DNA from: Agromyces cerinus
Lineage (GTDB): Bacteria; Actinomycetota; Actinomycetes; Actinomycetales; Microbacteriaceae
Reading direction: 5' to 3'
DNA: 64,000 bases
NCBI RefSeq assembly: GCF_016907835.1
Contig: NZ_JAFBCT010000001.1
Span: 2,418,001 to 2,482,000 of the forward strand
Below, piece after piece: positions 17,973-27,163 of the stretch. Made by a program: the position numbers and the translations under genes. The notes under the pieces were generated by a model. The model did not search any database and was not told the origin of the DNA. It worked only from the letters and a program-made list of their open reading frames with translations. How positions within the stretch are numbered: the first letter of the stretch is position 1; every line of letters starts with the position of its first letter.

Positions 17973-18006
17973 GAATGGCGCGCCGGGAATGTCCGGCGCG
18001 CCATTC
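17973..18006 (-). terminator. Terminator after the NlpC/P60 gene
   Basis: A perfect 14-bp stem (17973-17986 with 17993-18006; GAATGGCGCGCCGG) closes a 6-base loop, 28 bases after the NlpC/P60 stop. There is no T-run after it on either strand, but stem length and position make it the likely 3' end of that transcript. Confidence 0.7.
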
Positions 18007-18034
18007 ACGCGTGGTGTCACGCGATGTTCATCGG

Positions 18035-18892
18035 TCAGATGCCGATGCGCACGATGTAGTAGTCGCTCGTCCAGATGGGCTGCACGCGAACGGATGCGCC
18101 CTCGTACGGAGCGTGCAGGATCATGCCGTTGCCGGCGTAGAACCCGTCGTGTCCGGGCATGATGACGAGGTCACCCGGCTGCGCATCGGCCTCGGAGATC
18201 CGGGTGCCCATGTCGCCCTGGCCGGCCGAGGAGTGCGGCATGCTGACGCCGAACTGCGCGTACACGTACATCACGAAGCCCGAGCAGTCGAACCCGGCGG
18301 GCGTGGCGCCGCCGTAGACGTAGGGGACGCCGATGTACGACGTCGCGACGTCGTAGACGCTCGCGAGGTCGAAGTTCGGGTAGGGCGGGTTGGCGAGGAA
18401 GTCGCCGACCGACGGGCCCGAGTACGACGCAGCGTAGGACGTCATCGCCTCTTCGGCCGCGATCCTCGCCGCCTCAGCCGCAGCCGCGGCCTCGGCCGCC
18501 GCTGCGATCTCGGCGCCCGTGACGGCGTCGTAGCTGTCTTTCGTCACCGGGGCGGCGATCACGTCGTCGGTCACCTCGACCGACTGCGCCTGCGCCTTGG
18601 TGAGCTTCGTCACGTCGGTCTCGCCGAACTGCGGGCCGGCCGAACCCGGTGCGAACGCGTATGCGGGGATCGCGAGGGTGCCGACGATGCCGGCCGAGAC
18701 CGCCATGACGAGCACGTTCGCGACCGGGCCACGGCGCAGTCGTCGCGTCGACGGCAACTTCGTCGCGACGCGTGCTGCGGCATCCGGCTGGGGGGAAGTG
18801 GGGGAAGCGGGTGCTTTCGCGGCGATGATCGCCTTCGTCGCAGCCCCGCGGGCGGGGTTCCTGGAGAGCCGCCGCCGTGAGAATCGAGCCAA
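18035..18892 (-). CDS. Exported NlpC/P60 cell-wall peptidase
   Basis: This 285-residue protein has a basic N-terminal tail, a hydrophobic export segment (VLVMAVSAGIVGTLAIPAYAF, about 60-80) and an Ala-rich helical linker. The C-terminal NlpC/P60 domain carries the catalytic C203 (GFDCSGFVMYVY), H248 (MPGHDGFY) and a third polar residue near 260 (LHAPYEG). It cleaves the peptide stems of peptidoglycan outside the cell. A longer in-frame start at 18946 exists, but TTG at 18892 has a GGAGG nine bases before it and excludes leader RNA from the protein. A structured leader upstream suggests riboswitch control. Confidence 0.9.
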   Translation of the reverse strand: MARFSRRRLSRNPARGAATKAIIAAKAPASPTSPQPDAAARVATKLPSTRRLRRGPVANVLVMAVSAGIVGTLAIPAYAFAPGSAGPQFGETDVTKLTKAQAQSVEVTDDVIAAPVTKDSYDAVTGAEIAAAAEAAAAAEAARIAAEEAMTSYAASYSGPSVGDFLANPPYPNFDLASVYDVATSYIGVPYVYGGATPAGFDCSGFVMYVYAQFGVSMPHSSAGQGDMGTRISEADAQPGDLVIMPGHDGFYAGNGMILHAPYEGASVRVQPIWTSDYYIVRIGI

Positions 18893-19060
18893 AATGTGTA
18901 CCTCCGTCGCCCCACGACATCGGATGTCACCCCACCGGATGCGCACGAGGGCGCCTACGGGTACTTGATCGAGCGGTGGGCTTGGGAGGCGTCTCGACCC
19001 TGGTCCTCCGACTGGCTTCTCGCCGGCGGACTCGAATGAGACTACGCGAGGAGTCCCCGA
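18893..19060 (-). promoter_or_regulatory. Structured leader of the NlpC/P60 gene, candidate c-di-AMP (ydaO/yuaA) riboswitch
   Basis: On the minus strand the leader reads GAGTCCGCCGGCGAGAAGCC, then GTCGGAGGACCAGG, a helical middle part, and CCGGTGGGGTGACATCCG just before the ribosome-binding site. The elements cGGaGGAcC and GGGGTGA match what I recall of conserved blocks of the ydaO/yuaA class, and NlpC/P60 genes are known targets of it in Actinobacteria. It shares GAGTCCGsCGGC and GAGAAGCCA with the CHAP leader. Assignment is by motif and context only. Confidence 0.55.
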
Positions 19061-19096
19061 ATGTCACATTCTGGTCACGGCGTGGCGCTGATCAGG

Positions 19097-19789
19097 CTAT
19101 TTGGCGATGAAGAGGTGCCCGGCCACTTCACTGGGCAGCTCGAGGCCGCCCTCGACGCCGTCGACGACGACGAGCACGTAGCCGCCCGCGCGGCTGAACG
19201 TCGCCACGGCACCCGGCATGACCCCGGCCTGCCGCATCTGGGCGAGGAGCTCGGGATCGAACTGCACGGGCTCGCCCAGGCGGCGCAGGACGCCGCGCAC
19301 CGGCTCGTCGCTCGCCTCGACGGCCTCGACGACGTTGACGACGCCGTCCATGAACGCGTCGGCGGGCGGGAGCCCGAGCTCCTCGAGCCCGGGGATCGGG
19401 TTGCCGTAGGGCGATTCGCGGGGACCGCCGAGGATCTCGATGAGGCGGCGCTCGACCTGCTCGCTCATCACGTGCTCCCAGCGGCATGCCTCGTCGTGCA
19501 CGAACTCCCATTCGAGGCCGATGACGTCGGAGAGCAGCCGTTCGGCGAGTCGGTGCTTGCGCATGACGTGCACGGCCTTCGAACGACCCTCGGAGGTCAG
19601 CTCGAGGTGGCGGTCGCCGGAGACGACGACGAGGCCGTCGCGTTCCATGCGGGCGACCGTCTGCGAGACGGTGGGGCCGGAATGCCCGAGGCGTTCGGAG
19701 ATGCGTGCGCGCAGCGGCACGATGTTCTCCTCCTCGAGATCGAGGATCGTGCGGAGATACATCTCCGTCGTGTCGATCAGGTCGGTCAC
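19097..19789 (-). CDS. DtxR/IdeR-family metal-dependent repressor
   Basis: This 230-residue protein begins VTDLIDTTEMYLRTILDLEEE, the standard start of DtxR-like proteins. A winged HTH follows (GHSGPTVSQTVARMERDGL), then the dimerisation and metal-binding domain (HRLAERLLSDVIGLEWEFVHDEACRWEHVMS) with the expected His, Glu and Cys ligands. A C-terminal SH3/FeoA-like domain completes it. It represses iron or manganese genes when metal is bound. GTG 19789 follows GGGAGG by eight bases and is preferred to an earlier in-frame start at 19810. Length and the intact Cys/His ligands fit an IdeR-type iron regulator, but MntR-type manganese sensing cannot be excluded. Confidence 0.9.
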   Translation of the reverse strand: MTDLIDTTEMYLRTILDLEEENIVPLRARISERLGHSGPTVSQTVARMERDGLVVVSGDRHLELTSEGRSKAVHVMRKHRLAERLLSDVIGLEWEFVHDEACRWEHVMSEQVERRLIEILGGPRESPYGNPIPGLEELGLPPADAFMDGVVNVVEAVEASDEPVRGVLRRLGEPVQFDPELLAQMRQAGVMPGAVATFSRAGGYVLVVVDGVEGGLELPSEVAGHLFIAK

Positions 19790-19850
19790 GCGTCGTCCTC
19801 CCGTTGTCACAGCCCGTCGTCCAGCCTACCGGGCGGCGCCCGCTCGCTAG

Positions 19851-20975
<1,125 letters not shown>

Positions 20976-20980
20976 TCCCG

Positions 20981-21247
20981 ATGCGGCTCTGGCTCAGCGA
21001 CGACGAACGGCGCCCCGACCCGGCCCCCGCGCGGGCCGACGGCCGCAAGGCCGTGGTCGCGGGCACGCTCGGCTGGGTCGTCGTGCTCGTGGCCTGCCTC
21101 GTGTTCCGGGGGCCGCTCGAATCGGCGGGCCTCGGATGGTTCGTCGGCGCCGCGATCACCGGCATCGTGATCGGCCTCATCGGCCTCGCGGTCGTGCAGG
21201 TGATCCGGCGACGGGCCGATCAGTCGTCGGAGCGCTCGGCCGACTGA
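20981..21247 (+). CDS. DUF2530 small membrane protein
   Basis: This 88-residue protein has a charged N-terminus and two hydrophobic segments (GTLGWVVVLVACLVF and FVGAAITGIVIGLIGLAVV), ending RRRADQSSERSAD. It matches the layout of DUF2530, a short actinobacterial membrane family of unknown function usually found beside serC and DUF3027, as here. It begins just after serC and probably shares its transcript. Its last 28 bases overlap the end of the convergent DUF3027 gene. Confidence 0.8.
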   Translation: MRLWLSDDERRPDPAPARADGRKAVVAGTLGWVVVLVACLVFRGPLESAGLGWFVGAAITGIVIGLIGLAVVQVIRRRADQSSERSAD

Positions 21248-21993
21248 TCATCGGAGTCCGCGTCGTCGTCGGAGTCAGCGTCGTCGTCTGAGTCCTCGTC
21301 GTCGTCTGAGTCCTCGTCGTCGTCTGAGTCCTCGTCGTCGTCGTCGTCTGAATCGTCATCGGACTCATCGTCGTCGGACTCGTCGTCATCGGACTCGTCG
21401 TCATCGGACTCTTCGTCGTCGGACTCTTCGTCATCGGTTGCGTCCGCGTCGTCGGCCGCGCCGAGCGCATCGATGTCGATCCCGTCGAACTCGTCGTCGA
21501 CGTCGTCATCGTCGTGGTCGAGCTCGTCGTCGACGTCGTCATCGTCGTGCTCGTCGTCGGCTTCGCCGCCGTCGGCCGCGATCGCCTCCTGAGCCGCTCG
21601 GTAGTCGGCCAGCCGCTCCGACCACGGCACCCAGTCGGGTGCGAGCAGCGCGGACTCGCCGGGCATGAGCTCGGTCTCGAGCACCGTCGGCTCCGCGTTG
21701 CCGTCGAACCGCGACAGCGTGACGCTCCAGTGCCAGCCCGGGTACCCGCGGAGGTCGGAGGCGAAGAGGAGGGTCAGCACATGCTCCCCCTCGACGAGGT
21801 GCCCGACAACCGATCCGACCGTCTCGGGAGCGGTGACCTCGAGCAGTGCGCGTCGGGCGAGATCCACCGACGACAGGAGCACCTCGTCGGCCACGACGAC
21901 CTCGGCGCTCTCGGCGACCTCGGCGACCTCGGCGACCTCGGCGCTCTCGGCGCTCTCGGCCACAGCCTGCTCGGGTTCCGTCGCCTCAGGCAT
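21220..21993 (-). CDS. DUF3027-like protein with a very acidic tail
   Basis: This 257-residue protein has an Ala/Glu-rich start. A central domain of about 100 residues (SSVDLARRALLEV through DLRGYPGWHWSVTLSRFDG and DWVPWSERL) matches DUF3027, an actinobacterial family of unknown function. The last 110 residues are almost only Asp, Glu and Ser. ATG 21993 is chosen because it overlaps the cold-shock gene's stop by eight bases, pointing to translational coupling. An earlier in-frame start at 22065 lies inside the cold-shock gene. Acidic tails of this kind often contact basic proteins, but that is speculation here. Confidence 0.8.
   Translation of the reverse strand: MPEATEPEQAVAESAESAEVAEVAEVAESAEVVVADEVLLSSVDLARRALLEVTAPETVGSVVGHLVEGEHVLTLLFASDLRGYPGWHWSVTLSRFDGNAEPTVLETELMPGESALLAPDWVPWSERLADYRAAQEAIAADGGEADDEHDDDDVDDELDHDDDDVDDEFDGIDIDALGAADDADATDDEESDDEESDDDESDDDESDDDESDDDSDDDDDEDSDDDEDSDDDEDSDDDADSDDDADSDDQSAERSDD
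21250..21435 (-). repeat. Low-complexity repeat coding for (S-D-D-D-E)n
   Basis: A near-perfect tandem of short units, GTCGTCGGACTC and GTCGTCTGAGTC on the plus strand, encodes runs of Asp with regularly spaced Ser and Glu in the DUF3027 tail. Unit length varies in steps of three or more bases, always in frame, as expected of slippage-prone coding repeats. Confidence 0.85.
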
Positions 21994-22366
21994 CGAGATC
22001 GTCTGCCACCTTGCGCAGCACCGCCGCGACGGTGCGTGCCTTCGACTTCTCGGGGTAGCGGCCACGACGGAGGTCTGCGCCGATGCCGTCGAGCACCTTC
22101 ACGACGTCTTCGACGATGATCGCCATGTCGTCGGCGGGCTTGCGGTTGATCTTGGTGAGGCTCACCGGAGTGTCGAGCACGCGCACCGACAGCGCCTGTG
22201 CGCCGCGCTTGCCCTCGGCGACGCCGAATTCGAGTCGGCTGCCCGCCTTCACGGTCGCGCCGGCGGGAAGTGCGGATGCGTGGAGGAAGACCTCCTGGCC
22301 GTCATCGGAGCTGATGAAGCCGAATCCCTTTTCCTCGTCGTAGAACTTGACCTTGCCGGTGGGCAT
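21986..22366 (-). CDS. Cold-shock-domain protein with C-terminal extension
   Basis: This 126-residue protein has a canonical cold-shock OB-fold (residues 1-65): PTGKVKFYDEEKGFGFISSD with RNP1 KGFGFI and RNP2 VFLHASAL. These proteins bind single-stranded RNA or DNA and melt structures. A 60-residue extension (PADDMAIIVEDVVKVLDGIG to VLRKVADDLDA) distinguishes it from the 67-residue CspA type and is typical of one actinobacterial paralogue. ATG 22366 gives the family start and has GAGG eight bases before it; an in-frame ATG at 22384 is possible. Its stop overlaps the DUF3027 start. Confidence 0.93.
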   Translation of the reverse strand: MPTGKVKFYDEEKGFGFISSDDGQEVFLHASALPAGATVKAGSRLEFGVAEGKRGAQALSVRVLDTPVSLTKINRKPADDMAIIVEDVVKVLDGIGADLRRGRYPEKSKARTVAAVLRKVADDLDA

Positions 22367-22475
22367 CGTATGAACCTCGCTCATGTCTGCAGGCGCGCTG
22401 AACCACAGCGCCGTCCACTGCCCAGTCTATTGCTCGGGACACCCGTGAACCGGCCGCCTGGCCTATTCTGGGATG

Positions 22476-22748
22476 GTGAGCGATTCCGGCCCCATCACCG
22501 ACAATCGCGCCGAGCGCGTCCTGGCGTACATGTTCGCCGCCATCGTCGGCCTGTCCATCATCTGCTTCTTCGCCGTGATGATCGGCACCATCTCCGGCGT
22601 CGCCGTCGATGAGATGAGCTCAGGCGTCTGGGCGGTCGTCACGATGCTGCCCTGGTTCGGGCTGCCGATCGCCTTCGTGCTCCTCATCGTCCTGCTCATC
22701 GTCAACGGCGTCCGGCGGGGCCGAGCCGCGCGATCCGGATCGAGCTGA
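22476..22748 (+). CDS. Small two-pass membrane protein
   Basis: This 90-residue protein has two long hydrophobic segments (LAYMFAAIVGLSIICFFAVMI and VVTMLPWFGLPIAFVLLIVLL) joined by a short acidic loop, and a basic C-terminus. It resembles small Microbacteriaceae proteins with no proven role. Two start codons are adjacent (ATG 22473, GTG 22476). GTG 22476 is chosen because a TATTCT -10 box ends six bases before it, the leaderless pattern seen elsewhere in this window. It ends nine bases before the helicase-associated gene and may be co-transcribed with it. Confidence 0.7.
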   Translation: MSDSGPITDNRAERVLAYMFAAIVGLSIICFFAVMIGTISGVAVDEMSSGVWAVVTMLPWFGLPIAFVLLIVLLIVNGVRRGRAARSGSS

Positions 22749-22757
22749 TCGGGGACG

Positions 22758-24620
22758 ATGCTCGAGCTCGCCGCACGACTCCGCGGGCTGTCGCGAGACT
22801 CCCTCGCAGCAGCACTGCACTCGCGCGAGTTCGAGCCGTCCGGGGTGCGTGACCTCTTCGACCTCGCCGAGGCGGTGCTCGCACCCGACTCGATCGACCA
22901 CGCGGTCGGCCGGCTCGATCGCCGCCACCTCGCCGTGCTCGCCGAGGCCGTCGAACTGGTCGCAGAAGGCGACACCACGGTCGAACGGGTACGTGCCGAG
23001 CTCGTGGGGCATGCGGCATCCGCTGAACTGTCCGACTCCACGGGTGAACTGCTCGACGAACTGAGCGGCCTGATGCTGCTGGTGCGCATCGACGACCGCG
23101 TGCACGTGCCCGCCGCCGTCATCGCACGGGTGGCTCCGCGCCTCGGCGCCGAACTGCCCACCGTGGCCGAGCTCGCGACGCCGGCACCGCCGGTGCTCGT
23201 CTCCGGCGGAGACGTCGACCGCACGCTCATCGACCGCCGCGCCGCGGAGACGGCCTACGCGACAGTCGCCGCCACGGCCGAGGTGCTGGCCGCGCTCGGA
23301 ACGCAGCCGGCCCGCGAACTCGCCAAGGGCGGTCTCGCACTTCCCGACTCGAAGCGCCTCGCCGAGGCCAGCGGCATCGCCCTCGACGCACTGCCCCGCC
23401 TCTTCCACCGAGCCGACGAAGCCGGTCTCGTCGTGCGCGACGGCGCATTCTGGCTCGAGTCCGACCGCGGCGCCGAGTGGTCGCTCGAGACGACGGCCGG
23501 CCGGTGGCGGCACCTCGCCGAGTGCTGGCGCGCCCGCATCCCCGAGGCGCTCCGCGAACTCGTCGCACGTCGCAGCGAGTCGCTCACGGCGAGCACGCTC
23601 GGCGAAGACGTGCGCTGGTTCTACCCCGCAGGCGGACGCTGGATCGACGAGGGGCTCGAACGGCTCATCGGCGAGGCCGAAGCGCTCGGTCTCGCGGTGG
23701 CGGGCGAGCCCGCACCGACGGCGCTGCTCGTGCTCGCCGGGGAGCTCGACCGGGCCTCCGAGCGACTGGCGGCGCACTTCCCCGCCCAGGTCGAGCAGGT
23801 CTACCTGCAGCACGACCTCTCGATCGTCTCCCCCGGCCCGCTCGAGCCGGCGCTCGACGCCCGCCTGCGCGGCTTCGCCGATGTCGAGGGCCGCGACCTC
23901 GCCTCGACGTATCGCGTCAGCGCGGCATCCGTCAATCGCGGTCTCGCCGCCGGCGAGACGGCCGAGTCGATCCTCGAGTTCCTCGGCGGGCTCTCGCTCA
24001 CCGGCATCCCGCAGCCACTGTCGTACCTCGTCGCCGAGGCCGCGGCGCGATTCGGGTCGCTCAGGGTCTCGCTCGCAGATCCGGCGGATGCCCCGGCGCG
24101 GGCGAGCGTGCGTTCCGACGACGAGCAGCTCGTGCGCACCCTCGCCGTCGACCAGTCGCTCGTCTCGATCGGCCTGCGCCAGGCGGGCCCGCACCGGCTG
24201 CTCTCGCGGTTCCCGCCCGAGGTCGTGTTCTGGGCGCTCGCCGACGCGCGATACCCGGTCGCCGCGGAAGACGCCGCGGGCGAGATCATCCGGCTGAGCC
24301 GCCACCATCTGGCGACGGTTCCCGAGCCGGTGTCGAAGCCCGACCCGATCGAGGCGCTCCTCGACGTCGTGCTCGCCGAGGGGGAAGCCGGGGCGAGCGA
24401 GCAGGCTTGGCTGGCCCGCCAGCTCGAGGCCGCCGCCCGCTCGAAGGAGACGCTCACGGTCACCGTGCGCATGCCGGGCGGCGACACCGCCGACTATCTG
24501 CTGGCGCCGGCGAGCGTCGCCAACGGGCGGCTCCGTGCGCGCGACCGCAAGGCCGACATCGAGCGCACGCTGCCGTTGTCGGCGATCGCGGCCGTGTCTC
24601 CGGCACCGGCCGGCGCCTGA
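22758..24620 (+). CDS. Helicase-associated (Helicase_C_3/XPB-N-like) protein
   Basis: This 620-residue protein is the conserved actinobacterial partner gene of bacterial XPB. It opens with LAARLRGLSRDSLAAALHSRE, has several winged-helix-like repeats, and ends in a domain like that fused to eukaryotic XPB/Ssl2 N-termini (GDTADYLLAPASVANGRLRARDRK). I see no Walker motif, so it is not itself a helicase. It lies 131 bases before the XPB helicase gene on the same strand, and a functional link to XPB-dependent DNA repair or transcription is inferred from that conserved pairing. Confidence 0.8.
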   Translation: MLELAARLRGLSRDSLAAALHSREFEPSGVRDLFDLAEAVLAPDSIDHAVGRLDRRHLAVLAEAVELVAEGDTTVERVRAELVGHAASAELSDSTGELLDELSGLMLLVRIDDRVHVPAAVIARVAPRLGAELPTVAELATPAPPVLVSGGDVDRTLIDRRAAETAYATVAATAEVLAALGTQPARELAKGGLALPDSKRLAEASGIALDALPRLFHRADEAGLVVRDGAFWLESDRGAEWSLETTAGRWRHLAECWRARIPEALRELVARRSESLTASTLGEDVRWFYPAGGRWIDEGLERLIGEAEALGLAVAGEPAPTALLVLAGELDRASERLAAHFPAQVEQVYLQHDLSIVSPGPLEPALDARLRGFADVEGRDLASTYRVSAASVNRGLAAGETAESILEFLGGLSLTGIPQPLSYLVAEAAARFGSLRVSLADPADAPARASVRSDDEQLVRTLAVDQSLVSIGLRQAGPHRLLSRFPPEVVFWALADARYPVAAEDAAGEIIRLSRHHLATVPEPVSKPDPIEALLDVVLAEGEAGASEQAWLARQLEAAARSKETLTVTVRMPGGDTADYLLAPASVANGRLRARDRKADIERTLPLSAIAAVSPAPAGA

Positions 24621-24751
24621 CGCTCCCGTCGCCCGCTCGGAGATCAGCACGGTTCCGGACCGGATCCGCCCGAGGCATCCGATCGAGTGCAGATCTCCGA
24701 TCCGGTGCCGCACGGCCGACCTCCCATGAACCGGGCGTAGACTCGACCGCT

Positions 24752-26395
24752 ATGTCAGACGGCCCACTCATCGTGCAGAGCGACCGAACCGTCCTCCTCG
24801 AGGTCGCGCACCCGCTCGCCGAAGACGCGCGCCACGACCTCGCGGTGTTCGCCGAGCTCGAACGGGCCCCCGAGCACATGCACACCTACCGCATCACCCG
24901 GCTGGGCCTCTGGAACGCGCGAGCCGCCGGTCACGACGCCGACGACATGCTCTCGACGCTCGAGCGCTACGCCAAGTTCCCGGTGCCGCAGACCGTCGCC
25001 GTCGACATGCGCGAGACCGTCGGCCGCTACGGACGCCTCGTCGTCGACCGCACCGACGACGGCGCGCTGCGCCTGCACAGCGACGACATCGCCGTGCTGA
25101 CCGAGGTCGCCTCGGCCAAGCGCATCGCGCCGCTGCTCACCGAGCGCCTCGACGACCGGAGCTTCCTCGTCGAGGCATGGGCGCGCGGCGCCCTCAAGCA
25201 GGAGCTCGTGAAACTCGGCTGGCCCGCAGAAGACCTCGCCGGGTACACGCCGGGCACGCCGCACCAGATCGACCTCGAAGAGGCGGGCTGGCACCTGCGC
25301 GGCTATCAGCAGCAGGCGATCGACAACTTCTTCGACGGCGGCTCGGGCGTCGTCGTGCTGCCCTGCGGCGCCGGCAAGACCCTCGTCGGGGCCGGGGCGA
25401 TGGCGACGGCGAAGACCACGACGCTGATCCTCGTGACGAACACGGTCTCGGCCCGCCAGTGGCGCGACGAGCTGCTGCGTCGCACGACCCTCACCGCCGA
25501 CGAGATCGGCGAGTACTCGGGGCAGGTGAAGGAGGTCAAGCCGGTCACGATCGCGACCTACCAGATCCTCACCGCGAAGCGGAAGGGCGAGTACGCCCAC
25601 CTCGCCCTGCTCGACGCGCTCGACTGGGGCCTCGTGGTCTACGACGAGGTGCACCTGCTGCCGGCGCCGGTGTTCAAGCTCACCGCCGAGCTGCAGGCGC
25701 GACGCCGCCTCGGCCTCACCGCGACCCTCGTGCGCGAGGACGGCCGCGAGGGCGACGTCTTCAGCCTGATCGGCCCGAAGCGCTTCGACGCCCCGTGGAA
25801 GGAGATCGAGGCCCAGGGCTTCATCTCCCCCGCGGCCTGCTACGAGGTACGCATCGACCTGCCGCAGTCCGAGCGGCTGACGTACGCGGCCTCCGCCGAC
25901 GACGAGCGCTACCGCCTCGCGGCGACCGCGCCGGCCAAGCTCGGCGTCGTCAAGGAGCTCGTGGCCAAGCATGCCGGCGAGCGCATCCTCGTGATCGGCC
26001 AGTACCTCGACCAGATCGACGAGCTCGCGGCGGCGCTCGGCGCCCCGCAGCTGACCGGCTCGACACCGGTCGACGAGCGCGAACGGCTGTTCCAGGAGTT
26101 CCGCGACGGCCGCACCCCCGTGCTCGTCGTCTCGAAGGTCGCGAACTTCTCGGTCGACCTGCCCGAGGCGACCGTGGCGATCCAGGTGTCGGGCTCGTTC
26201 GGTTCGCGCCAGGAGGAGGCGCAGCGGCTCGGCCGGCTGCTTCGGCCGAACGAGTCGGGACTCAGCGCGAACTTCTACACGCTCGTCTCGCGCGACACCG
26301 TCGACCAGGACTTCGCGCAGAACCGCCAGCGGTTCCTCGCCGAGCAGGGCTACAGCTACACGATCCTCGACGCGCACTCGCTCGAAGCCGCCTGA
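24752..26395 (+). CDS. DNA repair helicase XPB (bacterial type)
   Basis: This 547-residue SF2 helicase has an N-terminal damage-recognition region and Walker A PCGAGKTLVGAGAMA with K209. Motif II is DEVH (YDEVHLLPAP) and motif III LTATLVRED. Motif VI lies in RQEEAQRLGRLLRP. It is a 3'-5' helicase/translocase like mycobacterial XPB. The alternative start at 23477 is a spurious extension across the upstream gene. The chosen ATG lies eight bases after a TAGACT -10 box. Its neighbour upstream is the helicase-associated protein usually found with XPB. Confidence 0.94.
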   Translation: MSDGPLIVQSDRTVLLEVAHPLAEDARHDLAVFAELERAPEHMHTYRITRLGLWNARAAGHDADDMLSTLERYAKFPVPQTVAVDMRETVGRYGRLVVDRTDDGALRLHSDDIAVLTEVASAKRIAPLLTERLDDRSFLVEAWARGALKQELVKLGWPAEDLAGYTPGTPHQIDLEEAGWHLRGYQQQAIDNFFDGGSGVVVLPCGAGKTLVGAGAMATAKTTTLILVTNTVSARQWRDELLRRTTLTADEIGEYSGQVKEVKPVTIATYQILTAKRKGEYAHLALLDALDWGLVVYDEVHLLPAPVFKLTAELQARRRLGLTATLVREDGREGDVFSLIGPKRFDAPWKEIEAQGFISPAACYEVRIDLPQSERLTYAASADDERYRLAATAPAKLGVVKELVAKHAGERILVIGQYLDQIDELAAALGAPQLTGSTPVDERERLFQEFRDGRTPVLVVSKVANFSVDLPEATVAIQVSGSFGSRQEEAQRLGRLLRPNESGLSANFYTLVSRDTVDQDFAQNRQRFLAEQGYSYTILDAHSLEAA

Positions 26396-26428
26396 CGCTC
26401 GGCTGATTCGAACACGTGACGCTTGCCG

Positions 26429-27163
26429 TCAGCCGCGCCGATAGCGCAGCAGCACCAGGTCCCCGGCCGGGATCGCATGCACGAGGTGCATGCGGCATTC
26501 GAGCTCGGGAGCACCGCGCACGATGCGCCCGGCATCGCCGCCGACGAGCATCGGGCTGAGCGAGAGGCAGAGCTCGTCGACGAGGTCGGCCTCGAGGAGG
26601 GCTCCGAAGAGGTGCGGCCCGCCCTCGCAGAGCACCTGCCGGAGGCCGCGATCGGCGAGCAGGTCGAGCATGGCGCGCAGATCGACGGCCTGCTCCCCTG
26701 CGACGATCACGTCGGCGACCTGTTCGAGCGCTGCTCGGCGCGCGGCGGGCGCCGCGGCATGGGTCACGACGATCGGCCGCGTCACGGCCGCCGTGAAGAA
26801 CGCCGAATCGGGGTCGAGGTCGAGCGACGAGGACACGACAGCGAGCCGGGGCTGCCCGGGCAGTCCGCGGGCGACGCGCCACGCGGCATCCTCTTCGCCC
26901 ACGGCCAGGCCGCCGTAGCCCTCGACCCGCACGGTGCCGGCGCCGACCAGCACGACGTCGGCGAGCGTGCGCAGCACCTGCATGGCGAGGCGATCGCTCG
27001 CGTCTCCGAGACCGCCGCTGCGGCCCTCGAGGGTGGCCGCACCGTCGAGGCTCGCGACGAAGTTCATGCGCACCCGCCGTGTGTCGCGATCGGGCAGGGC
27101 GTAGGCGGCGAGCAGTGCCGCCCGATCGGGCGGGGGTGGCAGCACGGGCCCGTCGGCGATCAC
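26429..27163 (-). CDS. RibD C-terminal-type (dihydrofolate-reductase-fold) pyrimidine reductase
   Basis: This 244-residue protein has the RibD reductase fold: RRVRMNFVASLDGAATLEGRS, LADVVLVGAGTVRVEGYG, then LRQVLCEGGPHLFGALLEADLVDELCLSLSP. There is no deaminase domain, so it is a free-standing reductase that may act in riboflavin synthesis or on a folate/pterin substrate. GTG 27163 overlaps the stop of the FolP2-like gene by four bases (GTGA), so the two proteins are made together. The frame is open further upstream only as antisense. The partnership with a dihydropteroate-synthase-like protein makes a pterin-related role worth considering. Confidence 0.85.
   Translation of the reverse strand: MIADGPVLPPPPDRAALLAAYALPDRDTRRVRMNFVASLDGAATLEGRSGGLGDASDRLAMQVLRTLADVVLVGAGTVRVEGYGGLAVGEEDAAWRVARGLPGQPRLAVVSSSLDLDPDSAFFTAAVTRPIVVTHAAAPAARRAALEQVADVIVAGEQAVDLRAMLDLLADRGLRQVLCEGGPHLFGALLEADLVDELCLSLSPMLVGGDAGRIVRGAPELECRMHLVHAIPAGDLVLLRYRRG

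Larger units (their letters stand above)
17672..18034. other. Intergenic region between the HNH and NlpC/P60 genes
   Basis: This 363-base gap has two strong hairpins (17798-17824 and 17973-18006), listed separately. Between them the minus strand has a possible short open frame starting ATGGTGAAGTCG near 17921, preceded by AGGGGAAG. It runs through the first hairpin into the HNH start and has no recognisable product. A short RNA or an HNH leader transcript is as likely as a coding gene. I see no tRNA. Confidence 0.5.

Noticed and set aside
21250..21435. Tandem short repeats that might suggest a CRISPR or minisatellite.
   Set aside because: Units are 12-15 bases with no spacers and are in frame as Asp/Ser/Glu codons of DUF3027, so this is a coding repeat.
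22620..24713. 697-codon minus-strand frame opposite the helicase-associated gene.
   Set aside because: Composition is typical of antisense frames in GC-rich DNA, with no domain. The plus frame is family-like throughout.
24755..26377. 540-codon minus-strand frame opposite XPB.
   Set aside because: It is an antisense shadow; XPB has complete helicase motifs in the plus frame.
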